Assembly: GCA_037189785.1 (NCBI GenBank)
Contig: JBBCIP010000014.1
Span: 1 to 7,279, forward strand
Length of the DNA stretch: 7,279 nucleotides
DNA from: Govanella sp037189785
Lineage (GTDB): Bacteria > Pseudomonadota > Alphaproteobacteria > Sphingomonadales > Govanellaceae
Direction: 5' to 3'
The translations under genes were made by a program, and so were the position numbers. This document shows positions 1 through 6,709 of the stretch, one piece after another. The number at the start of each line of letters is the position of its first letter. The first letter of the stretch is position 1. A model generated the notes under the pieces. The model searched no databases. It was not told where the DNA came from and saw only the letters and a program-made list of their open reading frames with translations.

Positions 1-380
1 ACTATTTCATACTGCGAAGCTACTCCTTGATTATCAAAAATCGCTATGTTTGAAAAATTCCAGATAACCTGATCAGTATAGTAGACCACTAACGTCTGCT
101 CTTTCCACTCTATTTCAGGCGCTGTTGAATATGCAGACATCCTCATTTGTAAACGCCCTGCTACATCTAGGGGCTTACCTAAAACAATATCATAAAACGT
201 ATTGCCTGTGGCTCCTCCTTCAAAATTTTTAATAACATACGCTGTAGCCAAATTGTCCTGCGAATTCTCTTCTAATAAAATATTAGAACGATCTATCTCC
301 ACAATGGGATTAGGCTTATTGTCACCACACGCAGAAACTAACAACAGAATCCCCAACAGCCTTAGTATTATTTTCTGCAT
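1..380 (-). CDS. Putative lipoprotein, N-terminal part (runs off the left edge)
   Basis: Read on the minus strand, an ATG at 380-378 opens a frame that stays open to base 1, giving 126 codons without a stop. The N-terminus is a classic lipoprotein signal: MQK, a charged arginine, a leucine-rich hydrophobic stretch, then the lipobox LVSAC with the lipidated cysteine at residue 18, followed by GDNKP. The protein should be exported and lipid-anchored; the +2 glycine does not signal inner-membrane retention under the enterobacterial rule. The mature part is polar, with no domain I recognise. An AAAGG ribosome-binding sequence at 393-389 lies 8 nt before the ATG and supports this start. The start lies inside the 3' end of a broken reading frame (661-322), so the two were probably translationally coupled. 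A role as immunity or accessory protein to that remnant is a guess. The C-terminus is outside the window. Confidence 0.72.
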   Translation of the reverse strand, partial: MQKIILRLLGILLLVSACGDNKPNPIVEIDRSNILLEENSQDNLATAYVIKNFEGGATGNTFYDIVLGKPLDVAGRLQMRMSAYSTAPEIEWKEQTLVVYYTDQVIWNFSNIAIFDNQGVASQYEI

Positions 381-661
381 TGATTATGCCTTTAATAGTA
401 TTTTCCTTCTCTTTTAGCTGATCGGTATAACTACTATGGCTAAAATCATAGAAATTTCCTTGATTTCCAGGATTTACTCCCTGCAACACGTCGCAATATT
501 TTCTTTGGAAATAAAAGAACTCTAGTCACTCCATAATTAATATTTTCCTACACATCATTTTCTCCTGGCTGAAGCCTATATCCCCAACCTCCGCCTTGAT
601 GCACATGGATAATCCACGAATCTCTCGTTGCGCCGTAGACAACAATACCGTCAGCAATCAA
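322..661 (-). pseudogene. Decayed secreted or toxin-like protein remnant, broken by a stop and a frameshift
   Basis: Two protein-like minus-strand frames abut here. The first (661-548, no ATG) reads IADGIVVYGATRDSW, then HVHQGGGWGYRLQPGENDV, then a TAG at 550-548. The same frame continues as NYGVTRVLLFPKKILRRVA. At about 485-478 the sensible reading moves to another frame: GVNPGNQGNFYDFSHSS, followed by a charged tail KEKENTIKGIINAENN, ending in a TGA at 324-322. Bridging the TAG and one frameshift gives one continuous polypeptide of about 110 residues, which suggests a gene degraded by two lesions. Its 3' end overlaps the lipoprotein start by 59 bp, and the YD-repeat peptide lies just upstream on the same strand. 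I do not recognise the family. Attribution to a polymorphic toxin C-terminus is inference from context. Two unrelated short frames arising by chance are the alternative. Confidence 0.35.
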
Positions 662-750
662 TTAAGAAATTTTCACGCCGAGTACACAGCGCATTATTTA
701 ATACGTTCTGCTCAACTGGTAAGTACGTAGAACTGTATTCTGTACATTAT

Positions 751-951
751 TTAAGCGCCAGTGACAATACGTACCGTACGATTACCTGCATTATCATAAC
801 TATATGCAATGGTGATGCCATTACTATATACAGCTAGCGTCACTCGCCCAAGCGCATCGTATGAATACGAAACCGTCGCAGCAAATGCCATTGTATATAA
901 TGATCCCAATAAAATGCTGCTTACTATAAGAACTTGCTTGAGCGTCTTCAT
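751..951 (-). CDS. Small secreted YD-repeat (RHS-type) peptide
   Basis: This 66-residue protein has a signal peptide (KTLK positive start, hydrophobic core at about 7-21, and an AFA|A cleavage site after residue 24). Its mature part of about 42 residues carries two tandem YD motifs: YSYDALGRVT and YSYDNAGNRT, separated by a SNGITIA linker. YD repeats build the beta-cage wall of RHS and teneurin-type proteins, where dozens of copies occur; two copies cannot form a shell. The product is thus either a short secreted YD peptide of the kind seen in proteobacteria or the stub of a larger RHS gene. The start is well supported: AGGAG lies 6 nt before the ATG on the minus strand, at about 958-962. It heads a minus-strand group with the broken frame at 661-322 and the lipoprotein. 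The existence of the gene is likely; its function is unknown. Confidence 0.62.
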   Translation of the reverse strand: MKTLKQVLIVSSILLGSLYTMAFAATVSYSYDALGRVTLAVYSNGITIAYSYDNAGNRTVRIVTGA

Positions 952-1004
952 CCATCTCTCCTAATTCTAAAAAAATAAAATAACAGAGGCCGATCATCAG
1001 CCAT

Positions 1005-1478
1005 GTGCAGGTAAAGCACCATCAGATCTCTATCACCATGGATCTAGCGGCTCTGCAGAGAGCACTTAACATCCCTACGGCTGATAGCGCACCGATAGAA
1101 CACACAGCCACCCTGCCGCTCGAGATCAAGCGCCGAGGCGTGGAGATGAAGCTTGTTATTCCAGGCAAGCAACCAGATCCTGTTCCAAACCAGAAGAATG
1201 ATCTCTTTAGGCTAGTCGCCAAGGCTCATACCTGGTTCAAGGACATCACATCGGGTAAGGTCACAAACGTTCAGGATATTGCCAGATGTGAGAACATTGA
1301 TCTTGGTGATGTCAGTCGGATTCTGCCCCTCGCCTTCCTCGCCCCTGATATCGTAGAGGCTATTGCTGATAACAAACAGCCAGACGACCTCACTGCTCAT
1401 CGCCTCAAGCGGATCGCTAAACTGCCCGTCGACTGGCAGCAGCAAAGAACACTCCTCGGCGTCCCAGAAGTCAACTGA
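1005..1478 (+). pseudogene. C-terminal remnant of a large serine recombinase
   Basis: The 157-residue frame begins at a GTG and ends with TGA at 1476-1478. Residues from about 66 onward match the tail typical of alphaproteobacterial resolvase/invertase-type large serine recombinases: LVAKAHTWFKDITSGK, a helix-turn-helix-like IARCENIDLGDVSRILPLAF, APDIVEAIADNKQPDDL, and a closing LPVDWQQQRTLLG. The first residues (HHQISITMDLAAL) resemble the strand-rich segment before that tail. The N-terminal resolvase domain with its catalytic serine, the recombinase domain and the zinc ribbon, several hundred residues in intact family members, are all absent. The matching frame reaches back only to a TAA at 981-983. 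Catalysis is therefore impossible; the piece could at most bind DNA. It is most likely what remains after deletion of a mobile-element integrase. Family recognition is from memory of the motif, not a search. Confidence 0.7.
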
Positions 1479-1507
1479 AGCCATAAAGTCATCACAATAA
1501 AAGAGGC

Positions 1508-1547
1508 TTTAAATCGGCTTTAAAAGCTCTTTAAACCATCCGATTTA
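1508..1547. repeat. Three phased TTTAAA boxes within an inverted repeat
   Basis: TTTAAA occurs at 1508-1513, 1519-1524 and 1530-1535, exactly 11 bp apart, so each box faces the same side of the helix. The 8-bp arm TAAATCGG at 1510-1517 is mirrored by CCGATTTA at 1540-1547, enclosing the second and third boxes. The element lies 30 bp after the recombinase remnant stops. It could be a protein-binding site or a remnant end of a mobile element. No function can be assigned. Confidence 0.4.
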
Positions 1548-1680
1548 ATCGCGGACTGTTCAGCGAACTCAGAACCGTTTGGTGATCTCCAGCGCAACGG
1601 AGAACGTGGCCTTAAACACGAGATCAGAGCCCAATGTCCCGCACTCTCCGACCAAACCACACCGGCCCGAACCCCACGCC

Positions 1681-1718
1681 ATCCCGCTATATCCCGGCAT
1701 ATCCCGCGATATCCCGGA
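1681..1718. repeat. Four tandem 10-bp units, ATCCCGnnAT
   Basis: Four consecutive 10-bp units begin ATCCCG: the first three read ATCCCGCTAT, ATCCCGGCAT and ATCCCGCGAT, and the fourth is cut short at ATCCCGGA. Only the two bases after ATCCCG vary in the complete units. Unit length is close to one helical turn. The third junction also forms a perfect inverted repeat (ATATC, loop CCGC, GATAT) at 1699-1712. Sequence on either side changes abruptly to A/C-rich and then AT-rich DNA. Confidence 0.55.
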
Positions 1719-2273
1719 TCAAAATCCACACACATATATATAGGGAAAAGAATGGTGGGCCACAAAGTCAATGCCGAACCAGTCTCTACATAATAATACC
1801 GTGGCTGTTTGTATTAATTGAAAGACGTGAAAATATAGAGATTTTAGCCCTTATAATTAAAAAAGAGCCAAATACCTGCATAATATTAAAGGCTTGGCAA
1901 ATCACTCACTCGCATCAGAACAGGGAACTTAACAGCCATAACAGGGAAAAATAAATGCATAAATTAGGAGACTGGAAAATTCCATGCGTTTTCTGATAAA
2001 CCACCTAACTCTTTATAATATCATAATTATATTTAATTATTTGCTCTTACAAAGCCACTACACACACTATCTCAATGAGACAGAAACCTCCCCGAAGACA
2101 ATTATTGTGGGATCAAAACTCATCAATCCGGGATGAAAAAGGATATGGGAGAGTCTAATTGTGAGCAAAAGAAGCATTTGATAATCCGAAACAACCAAAA
2201 ATTGTTATGAACTACCCTTCTTATATAATTATAACTCAATTAAATGCAGATGCAAAAAATTCGACATTCTAGC
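1719..2273. other. AT-rich intergenic stretch with no supported gene
   Basis: About 555 bp of AT-rich sequence lies between the tandem repeats and the tracrRNA terminator. Frames in both strands are short, lack ribosome-binding sites or read as low-complexity peptides. The tidiest, a 25-codon frame from an ATG at 2133 to a TGA at 2208-2210, has no convincing start signal. I see no tRNA, repeat array or transposon end. Confidence 0.5.
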
Positions 2274-2298
2274 AAAAAGGGCCCGCCGAAGCGGACCC
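2274..2298 (-). terminator. Rho-independent terminator of the tracrRNA
   Basis: On the minus strand GGGUCCGC pairs with GCGGGCCC across a UUCG tetraloop. This is an 8-bp stem with one G-U pair, followed directly by five U residues (2278-2274). It is a textbook intrinsic terminator and fixes the 3' end of the tracrRNA at about 2274. It doubles as the 3' hairpin usual in type II-C tracrRNAs. Confidence 0.88.
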
Positions 2299-2374
2299 CT
2301 TATCTTGTGCGACCACCCACCGAAGCAGGGGCTTGTTCACGGCCAGACCGTGATTTCAGAAATGCTAGTCTTTC
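2274..2374 (-). ncRNA. tracrRNA of the type II-C system
   Basis: The minus strand carries a single anti-repeat. TAGCATTTCTGAAATCACGG (2367-2348) is identical over 20 nt to the complement of the crRNA repeat. ACT before it and GGCC plus AAC after it (down to about 2335) extend the pairing around a 2-nt bulge and an internal loop. The RNA would base-pair with the crRNA repeat, be trimmed by RNase III or used uncut, and load guide RNA onto Cas9. After the anti-repeat come a weak UUCG-capped stem at about 2331-2313 and the terminator hairpin at 2298-2274. Predicted length is about 101 nt, starting at GAAAGACTAGC. It is divergent from cas9, 154 bp upstream of it. The 5' end is inferred from the -10 box and could shift by some bases. 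Confidence 0.88.
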
Positions 2375-2380
2375 AACCCT

Positions 2381-2386
2381 ATCATA
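2381..2386 (-). promoter_or_regulatory. Predicted -10 box of the tracrRNA promoter
   Basis: TATGAT on the minus strand (one mismatch to TATAAT) places the start near 2374, three to four bases before the anti-repeat begins. No good -35 box lies 16-18 bp upstream. TAATAC at 2396-2391 is an alternative -10 that would start transcription about 10 nt earlier. The correct spacing to the anti-repeat makes TATGAT the better choice. Confidence 0.5.
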
Positions 2387-2448
2387 AATGGTATTAAAAA
2401 CAAGCCTAGTCTAACCGAAATTACTCAATATAGTTACTCACATAAGTA

Positions 2449-2476
2449 TTTATCGCGAGTATTTAAAAAATATATA
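2449..2476 (+). promoter_or_regulatory. Weak candidate promoter of the cas operon
   Basis: TATATA at 2471-2476 is a plausible -10 box. TTTATC at 2449-2454 could be a poor -35 box, 16 bp away. Transcription would start near 2483, inside the palindrome at 2479-2499, leaving a leader of about 46 nt before cas9. The surrounding DNA is AT-rich, so chance matches are likely. Confidence 0.3.
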
Positions 2477-2478
2477 GC

Positions 2479-2499
2479 GGGATTACTGCAGTAGATCCC
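2479..2499. promoter_or_regulatory. Near-perfect palindrome in the cas9 leader, candidate operator or hairpin
   Basis: A perfect 10-bp palindrome TACTGCAGTA (2484-2493) is flanked by GGGAT on the left and ATCCC on the right. One extra G at 2494 is the only asymmetry. It lies 30 bp before the cas9 start codon and just after the candidate -10 box, overlapping the predicted start of transcription. That position suits a repressor operator. As RNA it could form a short hairpin in the cas9 leader, though it leaves the GGGAG ribosome site (2516-2520) free. Confidence 0.5.
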
Positions 2500-2528
2500 T
2501 TGTTTCTTGATATCTGGGAGAGCATAAA

Positions 2529-5500
2529 ATGCACAATTATCGTCTAGGGCTCGACATCGGCACCAATTCCATTGGTTGGGCTATATTTGCGCTGAATGCA
2601 CACAATCGCCCCTGTAAACTTTTGGATGGCGGTGTCCGTATCTACTCGGATGGCCGCAATCCAAAGGATAAGCAGTCGCTAGCCGTCGCCAGGCGAGAAG
2701 CCCGCTCAGCCAGAAAACGGCGTGATCGCTTTTTGCGGCGCCGGAATAAATTGCTCCGGGTTTTAACCACACATGGGCTCCTTCCAACAATCTCTTCTGA
2801 CCTTGATACCGTGTTTGATCCAAAAAGCTCTGATCCTTATGCTATTCGCGCCAAGGGCTTGGATGAAAAGATTAGTCTCCATGAGTTAGGGCGCGCCATT
2901 TTTCATCTCAACCAACGGCGTGGGTTTAAATCAAATAGAAAGTCAGACAAAAGTGATGACCAAGAGTCGGGCAAGATTAAAACCGCCGTAAACCGACTAC
3001 ACATGGCCATCAGCGCTGCCAAAGCTCGAACATTAGGCGAATATTTATATAGCCGTCGGATAAAATCCTTATCAGTGCGCGTTCGCATGACGGCCCTGAC
3101 AGCGGACGATAATGGCAAGCCAAAGGAAGGCTATGATTTTTATCCAGACCGCGCCTTGGTCGAGGCGGAGTTTGTGAAGCTATGGGATAGTCAGGCGCGA
3201 TTTTATCCCGCAGAACTGACCGAACATGCAAAATTAGAGATTTACGACGTTTTATTCTTCCAGCGGCCCTTAAAACCTGTGCGGCCGGGCAAATGTACAT
3301 TTAACCCCCTTGAAGAACGTTTACCAAAAGCACATCCCCTGGCCCAGCGCATTCGCATATTCCAAGAAGTTAACAATCTTCGTGTGCGTATGGATTTAAA
3401 GGATAGCCCCCCATTAACCCTCGATGATCGCAATAAAGTTGTGTTGGCGCTTTATAATCATAAAAAACTCAGCTTCGGTAGAATTCGTAAACTTTTAAAA
3501 TTGTCTCCTAATACGTCATTCAATTTAGAAAGTGACACTCGAAAAGAATTGGAGGGGGAACTAACAACCGCCTATTTAAGCGATGACAAACGATTGGGAA
3601 CAAAATGGAAATCGTTACCTCTGGATCAACAAATTCATCTTGTCGACCAGCTATTATCCGAACAGGATGAAGACCGATTGATCGCCTGGCTCATGGCCGA
3701 ATTTTCTTTAAGCGAATCCCAAGCCACCGCGACGGCTGGCGTCAACCTTAGCGATGGTTATTCCGCCTTGGGGCCAACAGCAACCGCAGGAATTCTGAAG
3801 GAATTGGAAGCTGCCGTCATTCCTTATTCCGAAGCTTGTAACCGTGCAGGCTACCATCATTCTGATTTCCGCGGATTAGAACTGTATGATCCGGAAACGG
3901 GCGAGATATATGATGAAGCAAAGTATACACCACGGCCCGAATTACCCTATTATGGCATCAGCCTGGAACGCTATGTAGCGTTTGGTACAAGTGATCCGGC
4001 CGATACTGATGAAATTCGTTACGGTAAAATTGCAAATCCCACAGTTCATATCGGCCTTAATCAAATTCGCCGGCTCATTAACGCTCTGATTAAACGTTAT
4101 GGTCACCCTCACCAAATCGTTGTTGAACTTGCCCGAGATTTAAAACTCAACAAAAAGCAAAAAGAGAAATTGGAGCGTGAACACAAAGCCAACAAAGATC
4201 GCGCAGACCGCCATCGTCTGAAACTTGAGGAATTAAAAATACCGGATCACGGTGAGAACCGTATGCGGTTACGATTATGGGAAGAACTAAACCCCTCTGA
4301 TCCATCCAATAGACGCTGCCCTTACACTCTAGAACAAATCAGTATCGAAAAATTATTCACCGCCGATGTGGATATTGATCATATACTCCCATTCTCTCGA
4401 ACATTGGATAATTCGGCAGCCAATAGAACCGTTTGCATGGCCTATGCGAATAAAGCGAAGGGCAATAAAACCCCATCTGAGATGTGGGGCAACACGTCAC
4501 GGTGGCCAGAAATTATAGAGAATGCCGCAAACTTGCCACGGAATAAAGCGTGGCGTTTTGCCGAAGATTCAATGGGCGTGTTTCAAAAGGACCGTGACTT
4601 TCTTGATCGCCAGCTCGTTGACACACAGTATTTGTCAAGAATTTCTAAAGAATATCTACAGGGCATTTGTCACACAAACAATATTTGGGTAGGCCCTGGT
4701 CGATTGACCGCAATGTTACGTCGCTTATGGGGGCTGGACTCAATTTTAGTCGGCCATAATAGTGAAGAGCCTGATAACCCGGTAAAGAATCGTCATGATC
4801 ACCGCCATCACATAATCGACGCTATTACACTCGGGTTATTGGATCGCGGTATTCTCAATCGCGTATCAGATGAAGCTGCCCGGGCTGAAGAGGCACAAAG
4901 CGATAGATTACTTAAAGATGTCCCCAAACCATGGGATAGCTTGCGTGATGAAGTCCGCAGTTTGGTTGACCGCATTACGGTTTCGCATCGGCCTGATCAC
5001 AGAACATCAGGTGGGCGTGGACGTATCGAAGGATACAATCAAACATCTGGCCGTCTGCACAACGACACAGCCTATGGCATTGTCGCGGGACCGGATGAGC
5101 GTGGTGCTTATGAAGTGGTTCACCGGATTCCTTATACAAGCTTGAAAAAACCGGAAAATCTTGAAAATATTCGCGATGCCTTCTTAAAAGCACAACTTGT
5201 GGAAGCGACGCAGGGATTAGACGGCAAGAATTTTGAACATGCTATGGCCCAGTTTGCAGAGGAGCATCCGGTATTCAAGGGGATCCGACATGTTCGTGTT
5301 CTGGAAACACTAACCGTCATTCCTATTCGCAATAAGCGAGGAAAAATATACAAAGCCTATGCAGGCGGATCGAACGAGCGCTTTGATGTCTGGCAGCTTC
5401 CGAACGGTCGCTGGGAAAGCGAAATTGTCACACTTTTTGACGCCAACCAACCCAATTACCTGTCAAAAATACGTGCTGAACATCACACCGCCAAGAAAGT

Positions 5501-5759
5501 TATGTCCTTGCGACAAAACGACTTACTCATGTGGGAAGATGAAGGCCAGTTGGTCATAGTTAGAGTCATTAAGTTTTCTATTAATAAAACCATGCAGTTA
5601 GCTCCTCACAATGAAGCCAATGTGGATGCTCGCAACCGAGACAAGAATGATCATTTTAAATATATTAACACTTCTGCGTCAGGATTGAAGAATCATAAAG
5701 CGCGTCAGATTCGCGTGGACGAGTTGGGCCGCGTATTTGATCCTGGTCCCCGCGTTTGA
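2529..5759 (+). CDS. cas9: Cas9, RNA-guided DNA endonuclease, subtype II-C
   Basis: At 1076 residues this is a compact Cas9, of the size usual for subtype II-C. It uses a crRNA:tracrRNA pair to bind and cut both strands of matching DNA. Domain order is canonical. RuvC-I is at the N-terminus (LGLDIGTNSIGWA, catalytic D9), then an arginine-rich bridge helix at about 53-80. A recognition lobe runs to about 495. RuvC-II is VVELARDL with E533. HNH is VDIDHILPFS with D617 and H618, plus N641 in KAKGN. RuvC-III is HRHHIIDAITLG with H761 and D764. A C-terminal wedge and PAM-binding region follows, starting around GRLHNDTAYGIV (841-852). All nuclease residues are present, so it should cut. The ATG follows GGGAG by 8 nt. 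It heads the cas9-cas1-cas2 operon, with tracrRNA divergent upstream. PAM preference cannot be read from the sequence. Confidence 0.97.
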   Translation: MHNYRLGLDIGTNSIGWAIFALNAHNRPCKLLDGGVRIYSDGRNPKDKQSLAVARREARSARKRRDRFLRRRNKLLRVLTTHGLLPTISSDLDTVFDPKSSDPYAIRAKGLDEKISLHELGRAIFHLNQRRGFKSNRKSDKSDDQESGKIKTAVNRLHMAISAAKARTLGEYLYSRRIKSLSVRVRMTALTADDNGKPKEGYDFYPDRALVEAEFVKLWDSQARFYPAELTEHAKLEIYDVLFFQRPLKPVRPGKCTFNPLEERLPKAHPLAQRIRIFQEVNNLRVRMDLKDSPPLTLDDRNKVVLALYNHKKLSFGRIRKLLKLSPNTSFNLESDTRKELEGELTTAYLSDDKRLGTKWKSLPLDQQIHLVDQLLSEQDEDRLIAWLMAEFSLSESQATATAGVNLSDGYSALGPTATAGILKELEAAVIPYSEACNRAGYHHSDFRGLELYDPETGEIYDEAKYTPRPELPYYGISLERYVAFGTSDPADTDEIRYGKIANPTVHIGLNQIRRLINALIKRYGHPHQIVVELARDLKLNKKQKEKLEREHKANKDRADRHRLKLEELKIPDHGENRMRLRLWEELNPSDPSNRRCPYTLEQISIEKLFTADVDIDHILPFSRTLDNSAANRTVCMAYANKAKGNKTPSEMWGNTSRWPEIIENAANLPRNKAWRFAEDSMGVFQKDRDFLDRQLVDTQYLSRISKEYLQGICHTNNIWVGPGRLTAMLRRLWGLDSILVGHNSEEPDNPVKNRHDHRHHIIDAITLGLLDRGILNRVSDEAARAEEAQSDRLLKDVPKPWDSLRDEVRSLVDRITVSHRPDHRTSGGRGRIEGYNQTSGRLHNDTAYGIVAGPDERGAYEVVHRIPYTSLKKPENLENIRDAFLKAQLVEATQGLDGKNFEHAMAQFAEEHPVFKGIRHVRVLETLTVIPIRNKRGKIYKAYAGGSNERFDVWQLPNGRWESEIVTLFDANQPNYLSKIRAEHHTAKKVMSLRQNDLLMWEDEGQLVIVRVIKFSINKTMQLAPHNEANVDARNRDKNDHFKYINTSASGLKNHKARQIRVDELGRVFDPGPRV

Positions 5760-5779
5760 TGCTATAGGATAACGCAGAT

Positions 5780-6709
5780 GTGGAACGCATTGTCGATATA
5801 GCAACCGATAAACAACATTTGTCGGCCTTTAGGGGTTTTATGCGTGTAGAACGAGACGGCCAAGAAGTTGGTCGTATTGCGCTTGATGATATTGCTGCTG
5901 TTGTTGTACACGCACATGGCACCACATACTCTAATAGTCTTCTGGTAGCTTTAGCGGAACGCAACGCACTGCTGGTAGCCTGCGGAACAAATCATAGCCC
6001 AGTGGCATGGATGTTGCCGCTTTCCGGCCATCATGTTCAAGGCGCCCGTATGCGCGCACAATGGCAAGCCGGGAAACCGTTAGGGAAGCGTCTGTGGCAA
6101 GACTTAGTGCGCGCCAAGGTTACCAACCAAGCGGCAATTTTAGATGCTTTCGAGAGCCGTTCAGGTGCGTTGCTTACACTTGCAGGACAAGTCAAATCAG
6201 GTGATCCCGATAATGTCGAGGCACAGGCCGCCCGACGATACTGGCAATTGTTAATGGGCAAGGATTTCCGACGTGATCGGAATTTGCCTGGAAGCAATGC
6301 TATGTTGAATTATGGCTATACCGTTCTACGTGCCTGCACTGGACGAGCGATTATCTCATCGGGTCTACATCCGACAATTGGCCTCGCTCATGCGAATAGA
6401 TCCAATGATTTTGCTTTGGCCGATGATCTTATGGAGCCTTTTCGTCCATATGTTGATGCTTTGGTAAAAATTCTTATAGAAACGGGACAAGATACCGTCA
6501 CATCAAGCGTGAAAGCTTACCTCGCTCAGCTCATGAGCTTTGACCTAGAAACAAAGTGGGGCATAAGTCCAATCTTTAATTGCGTTCAACGCTTGGCCAA
6601 CTCGCTAGCTCAGTCATTTGAGAAAAATGAAGCCGATCTTGATATACCCTCGCCTCCAAGCAAAGAAAACATTGCAGCTTTGCGGCGTGCAACCCTAGGC
6701 GACTTATGA
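5780..6709 (+). CDS. cas1: Cas1, integrase of the spacer-acquisition complex, type II
   Basis: The 309-residue protein is a full-length type II Cas1. With Cas2 it forms the complex that inserts new spacers at the leader end of the array. The N-terminal beta domain (RIVDIATDKQHLS, LDDIAAVVVHAHGTTYS) is followed by the helical catalytic domain. The three metal-binding residues are present: E147 in NVEAQAARRYW, H204 in GLAHANRSNDFALADD, and E219 in LMEPFR, near the positions known for the Streptococcus pyogenes homologue. Translation starts at a GTG, 20 bp after the cas9 stop. An ATG two bases upstream is in another frame and hits a stop after seven codons. AGGA lies 10 nt before the GTG. The stop codon overlaps the cas2 start (ATGA), so the two are translationally coupled. 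Wording is closest to alphaproteobacterial type II-C Cas1 proteins, from memory. Confidence 0.96.
   Translation: MERIVDIATDKQHLSAFRGFMRVERDGQEVGRIALDDIAAVVVHAHGTTYSNSLLVALAERNALLVACGTNHSPVAWMLPLSGHHVQGARMRAQWQAGKPLGKRLWQDLVRAKVTNQAAILDAFESRSGALLTLAGQVKSGDPDNVEAQAARRYWQLLMGKDFRRDRNLPGSNAMLNYGYTVLRACTGRAIISSGLHPTIGLAHANRSNDFALADDLMEPFRPYVDALVKILIETGQDTVTSSVKAYLAQLMSFDLETKWGISPIFNCVQRLANSLAQSFEKNEADLDIPSPPSKENIAALRRATLGDL

Noticed and set aside
202..417. A 71-codon plus-strand frame
   Set aside because: It is antisense to the lipoprotein gene, which has a lipobox and ribosome-binding site; the plus frame has neither.
1520..1771. An 83-codon minus-strand open frame
   Set aside because: It overlaps the same repeats in the opposite direction, and its GYRGICRDIAGWRG stretch is the repeat in translation. 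There is no start signal.
1634..1954. A 106-codon plus-strand open frame between the recombinase remnant and the tracrRNA
   Set aside because: Its first part simply translates the ATCCCG tandem repeats and the rest is low-complexity AT-rich sequence. It has no ribosome-binding site or recognisable domain.
2133..2210. A 25-codon peptide frame starting MKKDMGESN
   Set aside because: Short, polar, lacking a proper ribosome-binding site and unrelated to neighbours; chance is the simplest account.
2335..2371. A stray CRISPR repeat or second array upstream of cas9
   Set aside because: Only one copy exists, it diverges at both ends, and it is followed by hairpins and a terminator on the minus strand. 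It is the tracrRNA anti-repeat.
4870..5145. A 91-codon alternative frame inside cas9, and similar internal frames on both strands
   Set aside because: They are shadows of the intact cas9 reading frame and encode no recognisable motif.
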